The notes beneath the pieces are model-generated. The model ran no database searches. It saw only the letters and a list, made by a program, of their open reading frames with translations, and was not told where the DNA came from. Made by a program: the position numbers and the translations under genes. 17,112 bases of DNA. Source: CAZEPJ01 sp964514105 (GTDB taxonomy: Bacteria > Desulfobacterota > Desulfocorpusculales > Desulfocorpusculum). The stretch is taken from NCBI GenBank assembly GCA_964514105.1, contig CAZEPJ010000084.1, positions 1-17,112 of the forward strand, read 5' to 3'. This document shows, in pieces, positions 6,933 to 14,105 of the stretch (position 1 is the first letter of the stretch; every line of letters starts with the position of its first letter).

Positions 6933-7079
6933 CGTCTGAATCCTCACCGCTTGACTGCCAGCCGCACGAGATTCCCCCAGGCCTTGTACGCCGCAGTCCC
7001 CCCGAGGCCCCGTCGCCGGCGAGAAGTGGTGACTCCAGCGCCCCTTCCATCCGCGCGGGTGTTGGCACCCCGCCTGTGG

Positions 7080-7511
7080 CTATTTCTGGACGACGCTGAA
7101 GGGCTGAACGAAATGGCCGCCTCCCTCCTGGGCCCGCAACTCCCCACAGATGGACCGCGCCGCTTGGGCGGCCGCATCGACATCCTGATCTTTCAGCGTG
7201 AAATCGTGGTTCTTCTCGATGCCGATCTCCGTGAGGACCAGGTGCCGGAACTGACCCGCGCCCACCCGTTCCAGAGTCTTCCGACCGCACCCCACCGGGC
7301 ATCCGTCGAGAACGAGCATCTGGGAGGAGTCCCTCACGGACTGGACAAAGCCGCTCAGGTCTGCTCCCACGCCGGCCAGGCAGAACATCCTTCCCGCTCC
7401 TTCCTCCGTCAGGGCCACGGCCACACGGTTGGCGATCTGTCCCACATTGGATGCGCCTGAACACGCAAGGAGCATCACGGCGGTCGGAGCCCCACAACAT
7501 TCATTGGACAT
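7080..7511 (-). CDS. DGC-domain putative zinc-binding protein
   Basis: The protein is 143 aa and cytosolic. It has the DGC family hallmarks: an N-terminal LACSGASNVGQIANRVA segment (C17) resembling a Rossmann start, FCLAGVGADLSGF (C44), and LDGCPVGCGRK (C71, C75) that names the family. Additional C5 and C6 lie at the N-terminus. The four conserved Cys are thought to bind zinc or another thiophilic metal. Members are commonly found beside thioredoxin and ArsP-type permease genes. GGAGGT 5 nt upstream supports the ATG at 7511. It lies 18 bp after the small thioredoxin gene, so the pair is probably co-transcribed. The biochemical role is unknown; a metal or metalloid thiol-handling role is inference. 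Confidence 0.82.
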   Translation of the reverse strand: MSNECCGAPTAVMLLACSGASNVGQIANRVAVALTEEGAGRMFCLAGVGADLSGFVQSVRDSSQMLVLDGCPVGCGRKTLERVGAGQFRHLVLTEIGIEKNHDFTLKDQDVDAAAQAARSICGELRAQEGGGHFVQPFSVVQK

Positions 7512-7529
7512 GCCCCACCTCCCCGACGG

Positions 7530-7763
7530 TCACTCCTGCAGCCATTTCTTGACTTCTTCCTTGGTGGGAATCTTGCCCACGCACTTGACCCGCCCATCCA
7601 CAACCACGGACGGCGTGCCGAAGACACCGAAGGCAGCGATCTCCTTGATATCCTTCACCTTCCGGATCTCCGCTTCGAGCCCCAATTCCTTGACTGCTTC
7701 CTTCACGTTGGCCTCGGTCGCCTCGCATTTGGGGCAACCCGGTCCTAACACCTCGATCTTCAT
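7530..7763 (-). CDS. Small cytosolic thioredoxin-like protein (CPKC, thioredoxin_3 family)
   Basis: The protein is 77 aa with no signal peptide, the full length for this family of minimal thioredoxins/glutaredoxin-like redox-active disulfide proteins. The active site is GPGCPKC (C10, C13); the cis-proline motif is FGTPSVVVDG, followed by VKCVGKIPTKEEVKKWL. GGAGGTGA just upstream of the ATG supports the start. Such proteins typically sit next to DUF318/ArsP-type permeases, as here, where the gene follows one by 81 bp. It could serve as reductant for ArsC or for the permease's Cys motif; that is inference. A frameshifted longer paralogue lies at 6434-6932. Confidence 0.9.
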   Translation of the reverse strand: MKIEVLGPGCPKCEATEANVKEAVKELGLEAEIRKVKDIKEIAAFGVFGTPSVVVDGRVKCVGKIPTKEEVKKWLQE

Positions 7764-7844
7764 GATTCACCTCCGGTCGGGAATGCGCGCAGCGCCAAGG
7801 GCGTGGCGCATCGGGTTGAAAACACTGCCCTCATCCTCCCCTCC

Positions 7845-8960
7845 TCAGATCAGGATGTTGAACAGATAGCCCACAACGAGAATGCCACAGCCGACCACGC
7901 CGATGAATGTCGCAATGAGCGGCGGCCTGAGCACCCTGCGCAGGATGATCATCTCCGGGAGGGACAGGGCGATGACCGACATCATGAACGCCAACACGGT
8001 CCCCAGGGCCGCGCCCTTGCCGAGGAGTGCGGAAACGATGGGGATCATGCCCGAGGCGCTGGAGTAAAGCGGGATCCCGATGAGCACGGCCAGCGGCACG
8101 GACCACCAGGCCCCCCTTCCCATGGCCGAGGCCAGGTAACCCTCGGGGACGTATCCGTGGATGCCGGCCCCCACGGCGATGCCCAGGACGATCCAGAGCC
8201 ACACCTTTCCCACGATGTCGCGAACCGCTTCGAGCCCGAACTGGACGCGGTCTCCCCAGCCCAACGCACCCGGCTGACCAACGGTCTCGGATGCCTGTAC
8301 CTCCCGGACCCACGCCTCCACATGCCGCTCCATGCCCAGCCTGCCGATCACCCATCCCGCGCAGACGGCGATGAGCAGGCCCGTGCCCACGTACAGGGCC
8401 GCCACCTTCCAGCCGAACAGCCCGAAGAGGAGGACCACGGCGATCTCGTTGATCATGGGGGCGGAGACGAGGTACGAGAACGTCACCCCCAGAGGGATCC
8501 CCGCGGACACGAATCCGATGAAGAGCGGCACCGCCGAACAGGAACAGAAGGGGGTTGTGATGCCCAGGAGGGCTGCCAGGACGTTCCCCATGGACTCCCG
8601 TTTGCCCCCCAGCACCCGGCGCGTGGTCTCCGGGGTGATGAAGGACCTGGCGACCCCGATGGCGAAAACGACGATGGTCAGGAGCATGAGGACCTTGGGC
8701 GCGTCGTACAGGAAGAACTCCACGGCCGCCCCCAGATGCCCTCCCTGCTCCAGGGCCAGGGCATGGTACGTGAGCCACCGGGCCGCGGGGGCCAGCTGCC
8801 CGTACAGGACCCACCACAGGGCCAGGGCGGCAACACCCAAAGCCAGGTGCCGCCCACCCAGCGACCTGCCTGCCAGGGGACCCGCTCCGGGCAGCGCCGC
8901 CGGCTTGGCCGTCGCGCAGCAGGCGCTGCCGCCACCTGCCATCTTGAAAGGCTCTTCCAT
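7845..8960 (-). CDS. DUF318/ArsP-type permease, copy 1
   Basis: The protein is 371 aa with roughly eight to ten membrane helices. The family signature GITTPFCSCSAVPLFIGFV contains C139 and C141, and the second half shows PLYSSASGMIPIVSALLGKG and LSLPEMIILRRVL. ArsP-type members export trivalent organoarsenicals and others are uncharacterised. The hydrophilic N-terminus carries an adjacent Cys pair (GGGSACCATAKP, C14-C15) that may bind a metal. The start is ATG 8960 (GAAGGGA 8-9 nt upstream) in preference to an in-frame GTG 21 bp upstream. It sits between a second, divergent family member and the CPKC thioredoxin gene. The substrate cannot be read from the sequence. Confidence 0.87.
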   Translation of the reverse strand: MEEPFKMAGGGSACCATAKPAALPGAGPLAGRSLGGRHLALGVAALALWWVLYGQLAPAARWLTYHALALEQGGHLGAAVEFFLYDAPKVLMLLTIVVFAIGVARSFITPETTRRVLGGKRESMGNVLAALLGITTPFCSCSAVPLFIGFVSAGIPLGVTFSYLVSAPMINEIAVVLLFGLFGWKVAALYVGTGLLIAVCAGWVIGRLGMERHVEAWVREVQASETVGQPGALGWGDRVQFGLEAVRDIVGKVWLWIVLGIAVGAGIHGYVPEGYLASAMGRGAWWSVPLAVLIGIPLYSSASGMIPIVSALLGKGAALGTVLAFMMSVIALSLPEMIILRRVLRPPLIATFIGVVGCGILVVGYLFNILI

Positions 8961-9000
8961 GGGTCTCGTCCCTTCTTTCACCGAACTGCGCCCGCCCTTG

Positions 9001-10170
9001 TCACCCCGCCAGCCCTCCGAAGAGCATCCCCGCCACGGTGGAGAGCGCCACGACCAGGCCGCAGTAGACCACGGTCTTCTGTGTCCCGACGATGCTCCGG
9101 ATCACCAGCATGTTCGGGAGACTCAAGGCCGGCCCCGCCAGGAGCAACGCCAGGGCCGGCCCCTGCCCCATGCCGCTCCCCAGGAGCCCCTGGAGGATGG
9201 GGACCTCCGTGAGGGTGGCGAAGTACATGAGCGCCCCGAACACCGACGCGAAGAGGTTCGACCACAGGGAGTTTCCGCCCACCAGGGACTCCACCCAGCG
9301 CTCGGGGATGAGGGCCTCGTGCCCGGGCCGCCCCAGGAGGAAGCCGGCCACGATGACCCCGCCGAACAGAAGCGGCATGATCTGCTTGGCGAAGCCCCAC
9401 GTGGCGCCCGCCCAGGTGCGCATCTCGTCCCTGCGAAACCACTTCCAGAGTTCCAGTGCCAAGAGGGCCAGAAGCACGGCCGTGATATACCAGTGGATCT
9501 CCCACACGGCCATCCAGAAACCCACAGGCTCCTTGGGCCTTGCCCATGCCGCGAAGATCAAGATGGCCACCAGGGTGGCCATGTACAACACCTCTTTCCA
9601 CAGCGGCCTCGATCCGTCCTCCTCGTCCGGAAGGACGATCTGGCCCGCCGTCTTCTCCTGTTCCTCCTTCCGGTAAATGAAGCTCATGGCCAGGCCCACG
9701 ACGACGGCGAAGAAGACGGCGCCCAGCGCCCGGGCCAGCCCCAGCTGCCAGCCCAGCACGCGCGCTGTGAGCACGATGGCCAGGACGTTGATGGCCGGGC
9801 CCGAGTACAGGAAGGCCGTGGCGGGGCCGATGCCGGCCCCCCGCATGTAGATCCCTCCGAACAGGGGGAGCACCGTGCACGAGCACACGGCCAGGATGGT
9901 GCCGGAGACGGACGCCACGGAATAGGCGAGGAACTTGTTGGCCTGGGCCCCGAAGTACTTGAGCACCGCGGCCTGGGAGACGAAAACCGCGATGGCCCCG
10001 GCGATGAAGAAGGCCGGCACCAGACAGGTGAGAACGTGCTCCCGGGCGTACTCCTGGAGCATGAGAAAGGCCTCCAGGCCCGCCCCTCGGACCTTGTCAG
10101 ACGAGAAGGGGATGTGGTATGCCGCCAGAAAGCCCAGAACCATCAGCAGCAGTTTGGTACGTTCGCGCAT
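9001..10170 (-). CDS. DUF318/ArsP-type permease, copy 2
   Basis: The protein is 389 aa, polytopic. The family signature reads TILAVCSCTVLPLFGGIYMR (C96, C98), followed by GIGPATAFLYSGPAINVLAI; the second repeat carries FATLTEVPILQGLL and GPALSLPNMLVIRSI. A charged cytosolic loop lies at about residues 165-190. It differs enough from copy 1 that the two are ancient paralogues, not a recent duplication. The ATG has AGGA 8 nt upstream and starts 10 bp after the ACR3 stop, so it is probably translated from the same message. Context favours export of an arsenic or related thiophilic species, perhaps organic arsenicals, but that is inference. Confidence 0.87.
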   Translation of the reverse strand: MRERTKLLLMVLGFLAAYHIPFSSDKVRGAGLEAFLMLQEYAREHVLTCLVPAFFIAGAIAVFVSQAAVLKYFGAQANKFLAYSVASVSGTILAVCSCTVLPLFGGIYMRGAGIGPATAFLYSGPAINVLAIVLTARVLGWQLGLARALGAVFFAVVVGLAMSFIYRKEEQEKTAGQIVLPDEEDGSRPLWKEVLYMATLVAILIFAAWARPKEPVGFWMAVWEIHWYITAVLLALLALELWKWFRRDEMRTWAGATWGFAKQIMPLLFGGVIVAGFLLGRPGHEALIPERWVESLVGGNSLWSNLFASVFGALMYFATLTEVPILQGLLGSGMGQGPALALLLAGPALSLPNMLVIRSIVGTQKTVVYCGLVVALSTVAGMLFGGLAG

Positions 10171-10180
10171 GGTCTTGGTC

Positions 10181-11410
10181 CTATCTCGCCACGAGTTCCC
10201 CGTTCGCCGTGGCGGAGGAGGTCTCCTCCCGGGGGAACCAGTGGGGCGTGCGCAGACAGATCTTGACGAGCATGAGCATCACCGGCACCTCGATGAGGAC
10301 CCCGACCACCGTGGCCAGGGCGGCCCCGGATGAAAGCCCGAAGAGCATGGTGGCCGTGGCGATGGCCACCTCGAAGTGGTTGGAGGCCCCGATCATGGCG
10401 GAAGGGGCGGCGTCCTCATAGGTCAACTTGAGGGCCTTGGCCAGCCCGTAGGCCAGCCAGAAGATGAGGTTGGTCTGGATGAACAGCGGAATGGCGATCC
10501 AGAGGATGGTGAGCGGGTTGGAAAGGATCACGTCGCCCTTGAAGGAGAAGAGGAGGATCAGGGTGATGAGAAGGGCGATGATGGTGATGGGCGTCAGGAC
10601 GTGGAGGAAGTTCTCCTTGAACCAGGTCTCTCCCCGCGACCGTATGATGAGCTTTCGCGAGACGTAACCCGCCGCCAGGGGCAGGGCCACATAGATCCCG
10701 ATGGACAGGACCAGGGCCTGCCAGGGCACGGGGAGGCGACCCACGCCCAAGAGAAAACCACCCAGCGGGCCATAGAGGACGAGCATGGTCAGGGAGTTGA
10801 TGGCCACCATCACCAGGGTGTGGCCGTCGTTCCCCTTGGCCAGGAACCCCCAGACCAGGACCATGGCCGTGCACGGGGCGATGCCCAGCAAGATGCAGCC
10901 CGCCAGATAGCTCCGCCACAGGGGCACCTCCAGGGCCTTGATCCCGTCCTGTAGCACCACCTTGCCCACCCCGTGCGTGGCGCCCACGGACAGGTCCAAT
11001 CCCAAGGGCATCTTCACGTAGTCGACCGCATCCGGGCCGATGAAGGCGTAAAAGAGACTCCCCAGGAAGAAGACGGCGATGGCGTACATGGTGAAGGGCT
11101 TGATGGCCCAGTTGACAAAAAGGGTGAGGGCGACGGGCTTGGCGTTCTTCCCCGCCTGGATCACCTCCCCGAAATCGATCTTGACCATGATGGGGTACAT
11201 CATGAAGAAGAGGCAGACGGCGATGGGGATGGAGACCACCGGCGCCTCGTCCACGTAGATGGCCAGGGAGTCTAGATACCTGGCCACCCCAGGGGCCGCC
11301 TTGCCGAGGACGATCCCCGCGACGATGCACAGAAGGACCCACACGGTGAGATACCTCTCGAAGAAGCCCAGCCCCTTGGCTTCCTTTGTGATGCACGCTT
11401 CACTCGCCAT
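10181..11410 (-). CDS. acr3: ACR3-family arsenite efflux transporter
   Basis: The protein is 409 aa with about ten membrane helices. Both residues known to be essential in ACR3 are present: the helix-4 Cys in GIAPCTAMVLVWGFLAKGN (C180) and the helix-9 Glu in GASNHFEVAIATAT (E347). It expels As(III) using the proton motive force. A roughly 45-residue loop between helices 3 and 4 (about 120-165, rich in Gly and Asp) makes it longer than minimal ACR3 proteins; such loops occur in many anaerobe members. GGAGGT 7 nt upstream supports ATG 11410. The upstream gap of 142 bp is the longest inside the ars part and contains an 8-bp match to one arm of the arsR operator (11425-11432). Confidence 0.95.
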   Translation of the reverse strand: MASEACITKEAKGLGFFERYLTVWVLLCIVAGIVLGKAAPGVARYLDSLAIYVDEAPVVSIPIAVCLFFMMYPIMVKIDFGEVIQAGKNAKPVALTLFVNWAIKPFTMYAIAVFFLGSLFYAFIGPDAVDYVKMPLGLDLSVGATHGVGKVVLQDGIKALEVPLWRSYLAGCILLGIAPCTAMVLVWGFLAKGNDGHTLVMVAINSLTMLVLYGPLGGFLLGVGRLPVPWQALVLSIGIYVALPLAAGYVSRKLIIRSRGETWFKENFLHVLTPITIIALLITLILLFSFKGDVILSNPLTILWIAIPLFIQTNLIFWLAYGLAKALKLTYEDAAPSAMIGASNHFEVAIATATMLFGLSSGAALATVVGVLIEVPVMLMLVKICLRTPHWFPREETSSATANGELVAR

Positions 11411-11552
11411 TCTCGCGACCTCCCGCTATATCTGATCTTCCCCCGGCGGGGTGCCCCCGGCCGGACGCTTTCCAGGCGCAATTCATGCCCGGATCCGCAG
11501 CTCCTCGTGCATCATGGCCTGCGGCCTGGCGCGCTCCAGGGCGTCTACCCGG

Positions 11553-12008
11553 TCACTTGCGCTCCATGGCTTGGATGGCGAACTCCCTGGCCCTGTCGCC
11601 CCTGAGATACTCGGCCAAGCTCAGGAGGCCGTCCTCCAGGTATCGGGAGTCGAAGCCGTTCAGGGTCAGGAGCATGCGCGCCATGATGGCCCGGTCCTTG
11701 TGGGGACAGGCGGTGACGATGATCTTGCCCCTGTCCAGCTCGTTCATCCGCTTGGGGAGTTCGTTCAATGGAATATGAAGCCCGAACCCCATCCGCCACA
11801 CCTGGGCCTCCTCGCGAAAACGGATATCCAGAAGCTGGGCCTTGCCTTCCAAGAGAAGGGCCACAAGTTCCCTGCTGTGGGTCTTCATTCCCGCCCGCTC
11901 CTTGTAGTCGAAGCGGGACAGATAGTCGCCCAAGCGCCCCTCCTCCGCATCCGCACGCGGGATCATCAGAATCAAGAGGGGCAAAGCGAGCAACAACCAG
12001 CGTCTCAT
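11553..12008 (-). CDS. Secreted rhodanese-like protein
   Basis: The protein is 151 aa. Residues 1-21 are a signal peptide ending at ADA. The rhodanese fold shows LLDIRFREEAQVWRMGFGLH and IPLNELPKRM, then the active loop VTACPHKDRA with C101 as the likely catalytic Cys, and ends with a helix. AAGGAG 6 nt before the ATG at 12008 supports the start. It lies between arsC and acr3, 85 bp after arsC. A periplasmic rhodanese in an ars operon could act on sulfane sulfur or thioarsenic species; this is speculation, as the family also includes proteins with no sulfurtransferase activity. Confidence 0.85.
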   Translation of the reverse strand: MRRWLLLALPLLILMIPRADAEEGRLGDYLSRFDYKERAGMKTHSRELVALLLEGKAQLLDIRFREEAQVWRMGFGLHIPLNELPKRMNELDRGKIIVTACPHKDRAIMARMLLTLNGFDSRYLEDGLLSLAEYLRGDRAREFAIQAMERK

Positions 12009-12093
12009 CGTGATCTCCTTTCCCCGTGTAGCACTTCAAGAGCCACCATCCAGCCGCAACCCCCACTCATTCCCCCTCGTCCAGGGCGATGGC

Positions 12094-12549
12094 CTACGGG
12101 TCGTCTCCTACGAGATCCGGCAATGCCTCGATGAGGGCCCGGATCTCGTCCCTCACCCGGCGATAGTGGGCCATGGCCTCCTGTTCGTTGCGGGCCCCGG
12201 CGGCCAATCGGGGCGGGTCCTCGAGGCCGTGGTGAATCACCCTCACGGTGGCGGGAAACACCGGGCAGCTCTGCTGGGCGTCGTCGCAAAGAGTGATCAC
12301 CAAGTCGAACGCCAGATGCGCGAGTTCATCCACGTGTTTGGAACGTTGCCCCGAGATGTCCACGCCGGCCTCGGCCATGGCCTTGACCGCGCGCGGATCC
12401 ACACCGTGGGGCGCCACCCCCGCGGAGTGGACGTCCACCTGGTTCTCGAGCAGGTGGCGGGCCCACCCCTCGGCCATCTGGCTGCGGCAGGAATTCCCGG
12501 TGCAAAGGAAGAGCACTCGCGCCTGCTTGGGGGCATCCATTGAGGTCAC
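12094..12549 (-). CDS. arsC: Arsenate reductase, thioredoxin-coupled (low-molecular-weight phosphatase fold)
   Basis: The protein is 151 aa from a GTG start at 12549. The phosphatase loop FLCTGNSCRSQMAEG (C16, C21, R22) and the redox pair in TLCDDAQQSCPVFP (C88, C95) are the three-cysteine relay of Staphylococcus-type ArsC, which reduces As(V) to As(III) and is recycled by thioredoxin. Histidine-rich VIHHGLEDPP replaces the usual HWGFDDP-type segment. The GTG start is preferred over ATG 12540 because GGGAGG lies 7 nt before the GTG and nothing before the ATG; it overlaps the arsR stop (GTGA), giving coupled translation. The CPKC thioredoxin downstream is a plausible electron donor. Confidence 0.94.
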   Translation of the reverse strand: MTSMDAPKQARVLFLCTGNSCRSQMAEGWARHLLENQVDVHSAGVAPHGVDPRAVKAMAEAGVDISGQRSKHVDELAHLAFDLVITLCDDAQQSCPVFPATVRVIHHGLEDPPRLAAGARNEQEAMAHYRRVRDEIRALIEALPDLVGDDP

Positions 12550-12938
12550 AGGGCAGCCTCCCTGGCCCCCGTTGGGGTGAGGCGAACGGGTCTTCGTCCA
12601 CAGCAGATGGTGACCCGATCCAGGGCAGCGGCGCGAAGGAGGAGCGACTGGATCTCCCCATCCTCCTCCAGCCAACCTGGAATACGTTCCAGCATGCACC
12701 GGGCATAGGGATCCACCGGCGAGGGCTTCCAGAGGTAATTGGTCCACTGCCCGTCCCTGCGCGCCTCCACCAGCCCTGCCTGCTCGAGCAGCCTCATGTG
12801 CCGGGACACGCTGGGCTGGGCGATGCCCAGGGCCTCGGTGATCTCGCACACGCACATCTCCCGACGCTGGAGCATCTTCATGATCCGCATTCGATTGGGG
12901 TCGGCCAAGGCCTTGAGGACCCGCATCAGGCTCTTCAT
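12546..12938 (-). CDS. arsR: ArsR-family arsenic-responsive repressor
   Basis: The protein is 130 aa with a winged helix. It starts MKSLMRVLKALADPNRMRIM, and the As(III) site REMCVCEI (C29, C31) lies at the start of the recognition region, like the classic ELCVCDL motif. The recognition helix is IAQPSVSRHMRLLEQAGLV. Further Cys occur at C81, C112 and C113; the C-terminal CC could give a third ligand. ArsR proteins leave DNA when As(III) binds. The gene is first in the minus-strand run and has its own promoter and an inverted repeat 22 bp upstream. The ATG at 12938 has a modest ribosome site (GGGGA about 9 nt, GGAG 2 nt upstream). Confidence 0.95.
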   Translation of the reverse strand: MKSLMRVLKALADPNRMRIMKMLQRREMCVCEITEALGIAQPSVSRHMRLLEQAGLVEARRDGQWTNYLWKPSPVDPYARCMLERIPGWLEEDGEIQSLLLRAAALDRVTICCGRRPVRLTPTGAREAAL

Positions 12939-12959
12939 GTCTCCATGTCCCCTTTGCCA

Positions 12960-12981
12960 GATATAGCCAAATAGCTATATC
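12960..12981 (-). promoter_or_regulatory. Probable ArsR operator (inverted repeat)
   Basis: A perfect 8-bp inverted repeat, GATATAGC and GCTATATC, is separated by 6 bp. It is a conspicuous AT-rich island in GC-rich DNA and lies directly after the -10 box, covering the expected transcription start, 21 bp before arsR. This is the position and architecture expected for ArsR/SmtB-family autorepression. Confidence 0.75.
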
Positions 12982-13010
12982 ATTCTATAGCCCCTGGGTT
13001 GGGCTGTCAA
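12982..13010 (-). promoter_or_regulatory. Sigma-70-type promoter of the arsR operon
   Basis: On the minus strand a perfect -35 TTGACA (13010-13005) is followed by a 17 bp spacer and a -10 TAGAAT (12987-12982), five of six matches to TATAAT. It reads toward arsR and abuts the inverted repeat. Transcription would start near 12975, giving a leader of about 37 nt. Confidence 0.75.
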
Positions 13011-13228
13011 GCGGGCGCCCAAGCGATCCACCTGCGCCGCCGCTGCCTTGGGAAAACCCGCCCAAGGACGGAGCAGACCCTCCATGGAGATCGAGGACGG
13101 TGTACGCGGCCTCTTTGCATCAAACCTCTGTGGTCAAGAGGGAACGCCCCACCGAGTGCCTAATGCGGGAGATGAGGCCAGGGGCATTGGACGTTGCCGA
13201 TCTTGTTAGTTTGCGTTAGATTCGCCTC
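13011..13228. other. Intergenic region between the ars promoter and the RAYT remnant
   Basis: This 218 bp stretch lacks any protein-like frame. It contains the junction between the minus-strand ars/redox run and the + strand mobile region. Near its end (about 13186-13220) there is a GGACGT followed by a T-rich run that loosely resembles the leader before the second RAYT gene at about 14313-14345. Confidence 0.4.
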
Positions 13229-13725
13229 ATGCCCAGGCTGGCCCGACTGGACGCCCCTGGGGTAGTGCAGCACGTGATGGTTCGGGGGATCGAGCGCAGG
13301 AGGTCCCGTGCGATTCGGATCGAGAGGACTTCATACACACGTTGTCTCGGCTCGGCGAGGAGCGCGCCTTGGTGGTCCGTGCATGGGCGCTGATGCCCGA
13401 CCGTTTTCGTCTCCTGGTCCCCACGGCCGCGGGTCCCGTCTCCATGGACATGCGCTCCTGGATGATCGGATACGCGGGGTACTTCAACCGCGCCGCAAAC
13501 GCAAGGGACATCTGTTCGGGAATCCGGTTCAGGTCCGTGGTGTGAGAGGATGAAGCGCATCTTTCGGAGCTGGTCCGCTATGTCGCCTGAACCCCCTTCG
13601 GGCGCGGGTTGTGGAGGAGGTGTTGAAAGAGGCCCGACGCGCCCCCTCAGGAGCCTTTCACTCCGGGCTGCTTGTGGCGGAAGGCGAAAGAGGTGATGAA
13701 CGAATGAGAGGCGTCCTGGCTTTGG
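13229..13725 (+). pseudogene. Degenerate RAYT (REP-associated Y1 transposase, IS200-like)
   Basis: An ATG at 13229 begins MPRLARLDAPGVVQHVMVRG, the classic N-terminus of RAYT/Y1_Tnp proteins. After GIERRR the frame is lost near 13300-13320 and resumes as DREDFIHTLSRLGEERALVV and RAWALMPDRFRLLV. Segments RKGHLFGN and RFRSVV lie in alternate frames, an in-frame TGA at 13543 replaces a normally Cys codon, HLSELVRYV is followed by another one-base loss near 13585, and LNPLRARVVEEVLKE continues in a third frame. The normal NHFH part of the HUH nuclease reads DRFR, so both catalytic His are lost. With several frameshifts plus active-site loss, this gene is certainly dead. The end is approximate. 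Confidence 0.85.
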
Positions 13726-13904
13726 GTGGCTGGTATGGGGATTCATGGGAACTGCCCGGGGAATGGGGGAGGAAGACCCATGGAAGGAAGGTTTCATGTC
13801 TCGGCCGGGCAACGGAGTGGACTGGTCTTGTGCTTCCGGAGGGTCGCTCCGGGGCGGCTTTCGCCCGCCGATGACCCTCTGGTGGATGGTGAAAGGGCGA
13901 AAAG

Positions 13905-14105
13905 ATGACAAAGCTCGAGCCAACTGAGGCCAAAGGGAGCGGCTTCACGGACGACGAGATGGTGTGCTTTTGCTTCCAGTACACGAAGAAGGATATCGAG
14001 GACGATTTCAGGGACAACGGCTGCTCGTTGATCTACCAGAGAATCCTGGATGCAAAGAAATCAGGAATGTGCAACTGTGCCCAGGAGAACCCGAGAGGAA
14101 GGTGA
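13905..14105 (+). CDS. Small Cys-rich BFD-like [2Fe-2S] or metal-binding protein
   Basis: The protein is 66 aa, cytosolic and acidic at the N-terminus. Cys are arranged as MVCFCFQYTKKDIEDDF (C21, C23) and GMCNCAQENPRGR (C56, C58), with C40 between. The CxC-x32-CxC layout with a helical middle resembles the BFD-like [2Fe-2S] domain, also seen as the N-terminal domain of some CopZ-type copper chaperones. An ATG with AAGGG about 8 nt upstream supports the start. It stands alone on the + strand between two broken transposase genes and is intact, unlike them. Two short hairpins lie just upstream (arms CCGGAG/CTCCGG at 13836-13852, and GGGCG/CGCCC after it). A role in iron-sulfur or metal delivery is inference. 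Confidence 0.78.
   Translation: MTKLEPTEAKGSGFTDDEMVCFCFQYTKKDIEDDFRDNGCSLIYQRILDAKKSGMCNCAQENPRGR

Noticed and set aside
6948..7079. Possible gene remnant on the minus strand (AYKAWGNLVRLAVKR before a TGA)
   Set aside because: The upstream part of the frame is Arg/Ser-rich and not protein-like, there is no start, and I cannot match the tail to a family.
7803..10266. Long open frames on the + strand (7803-9212, 8332-10266)
   Set aside because: They are antisense to permeases with clear family motifs; composition is Pro/Arg/His-rich low-complexity with no ribosome sites, typical of GC-rich shadows.
11441..11463. GC-rich hairpin (CGGGG/CCCCG) before acr3 as terminator or attenuator
   Set aside because: Arms are only about 5 bp with a tight loop and there is no T run; GC-rich intergenic DNA gives such pairings by chance.
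13543..13545. In-frame TGA at the usual Cys position of the RAYT copy as selenocysteine
   Set aside because: The gene has several independent frameshifts and a destroyed active site, so a simple nonsense mutation is far likelier.
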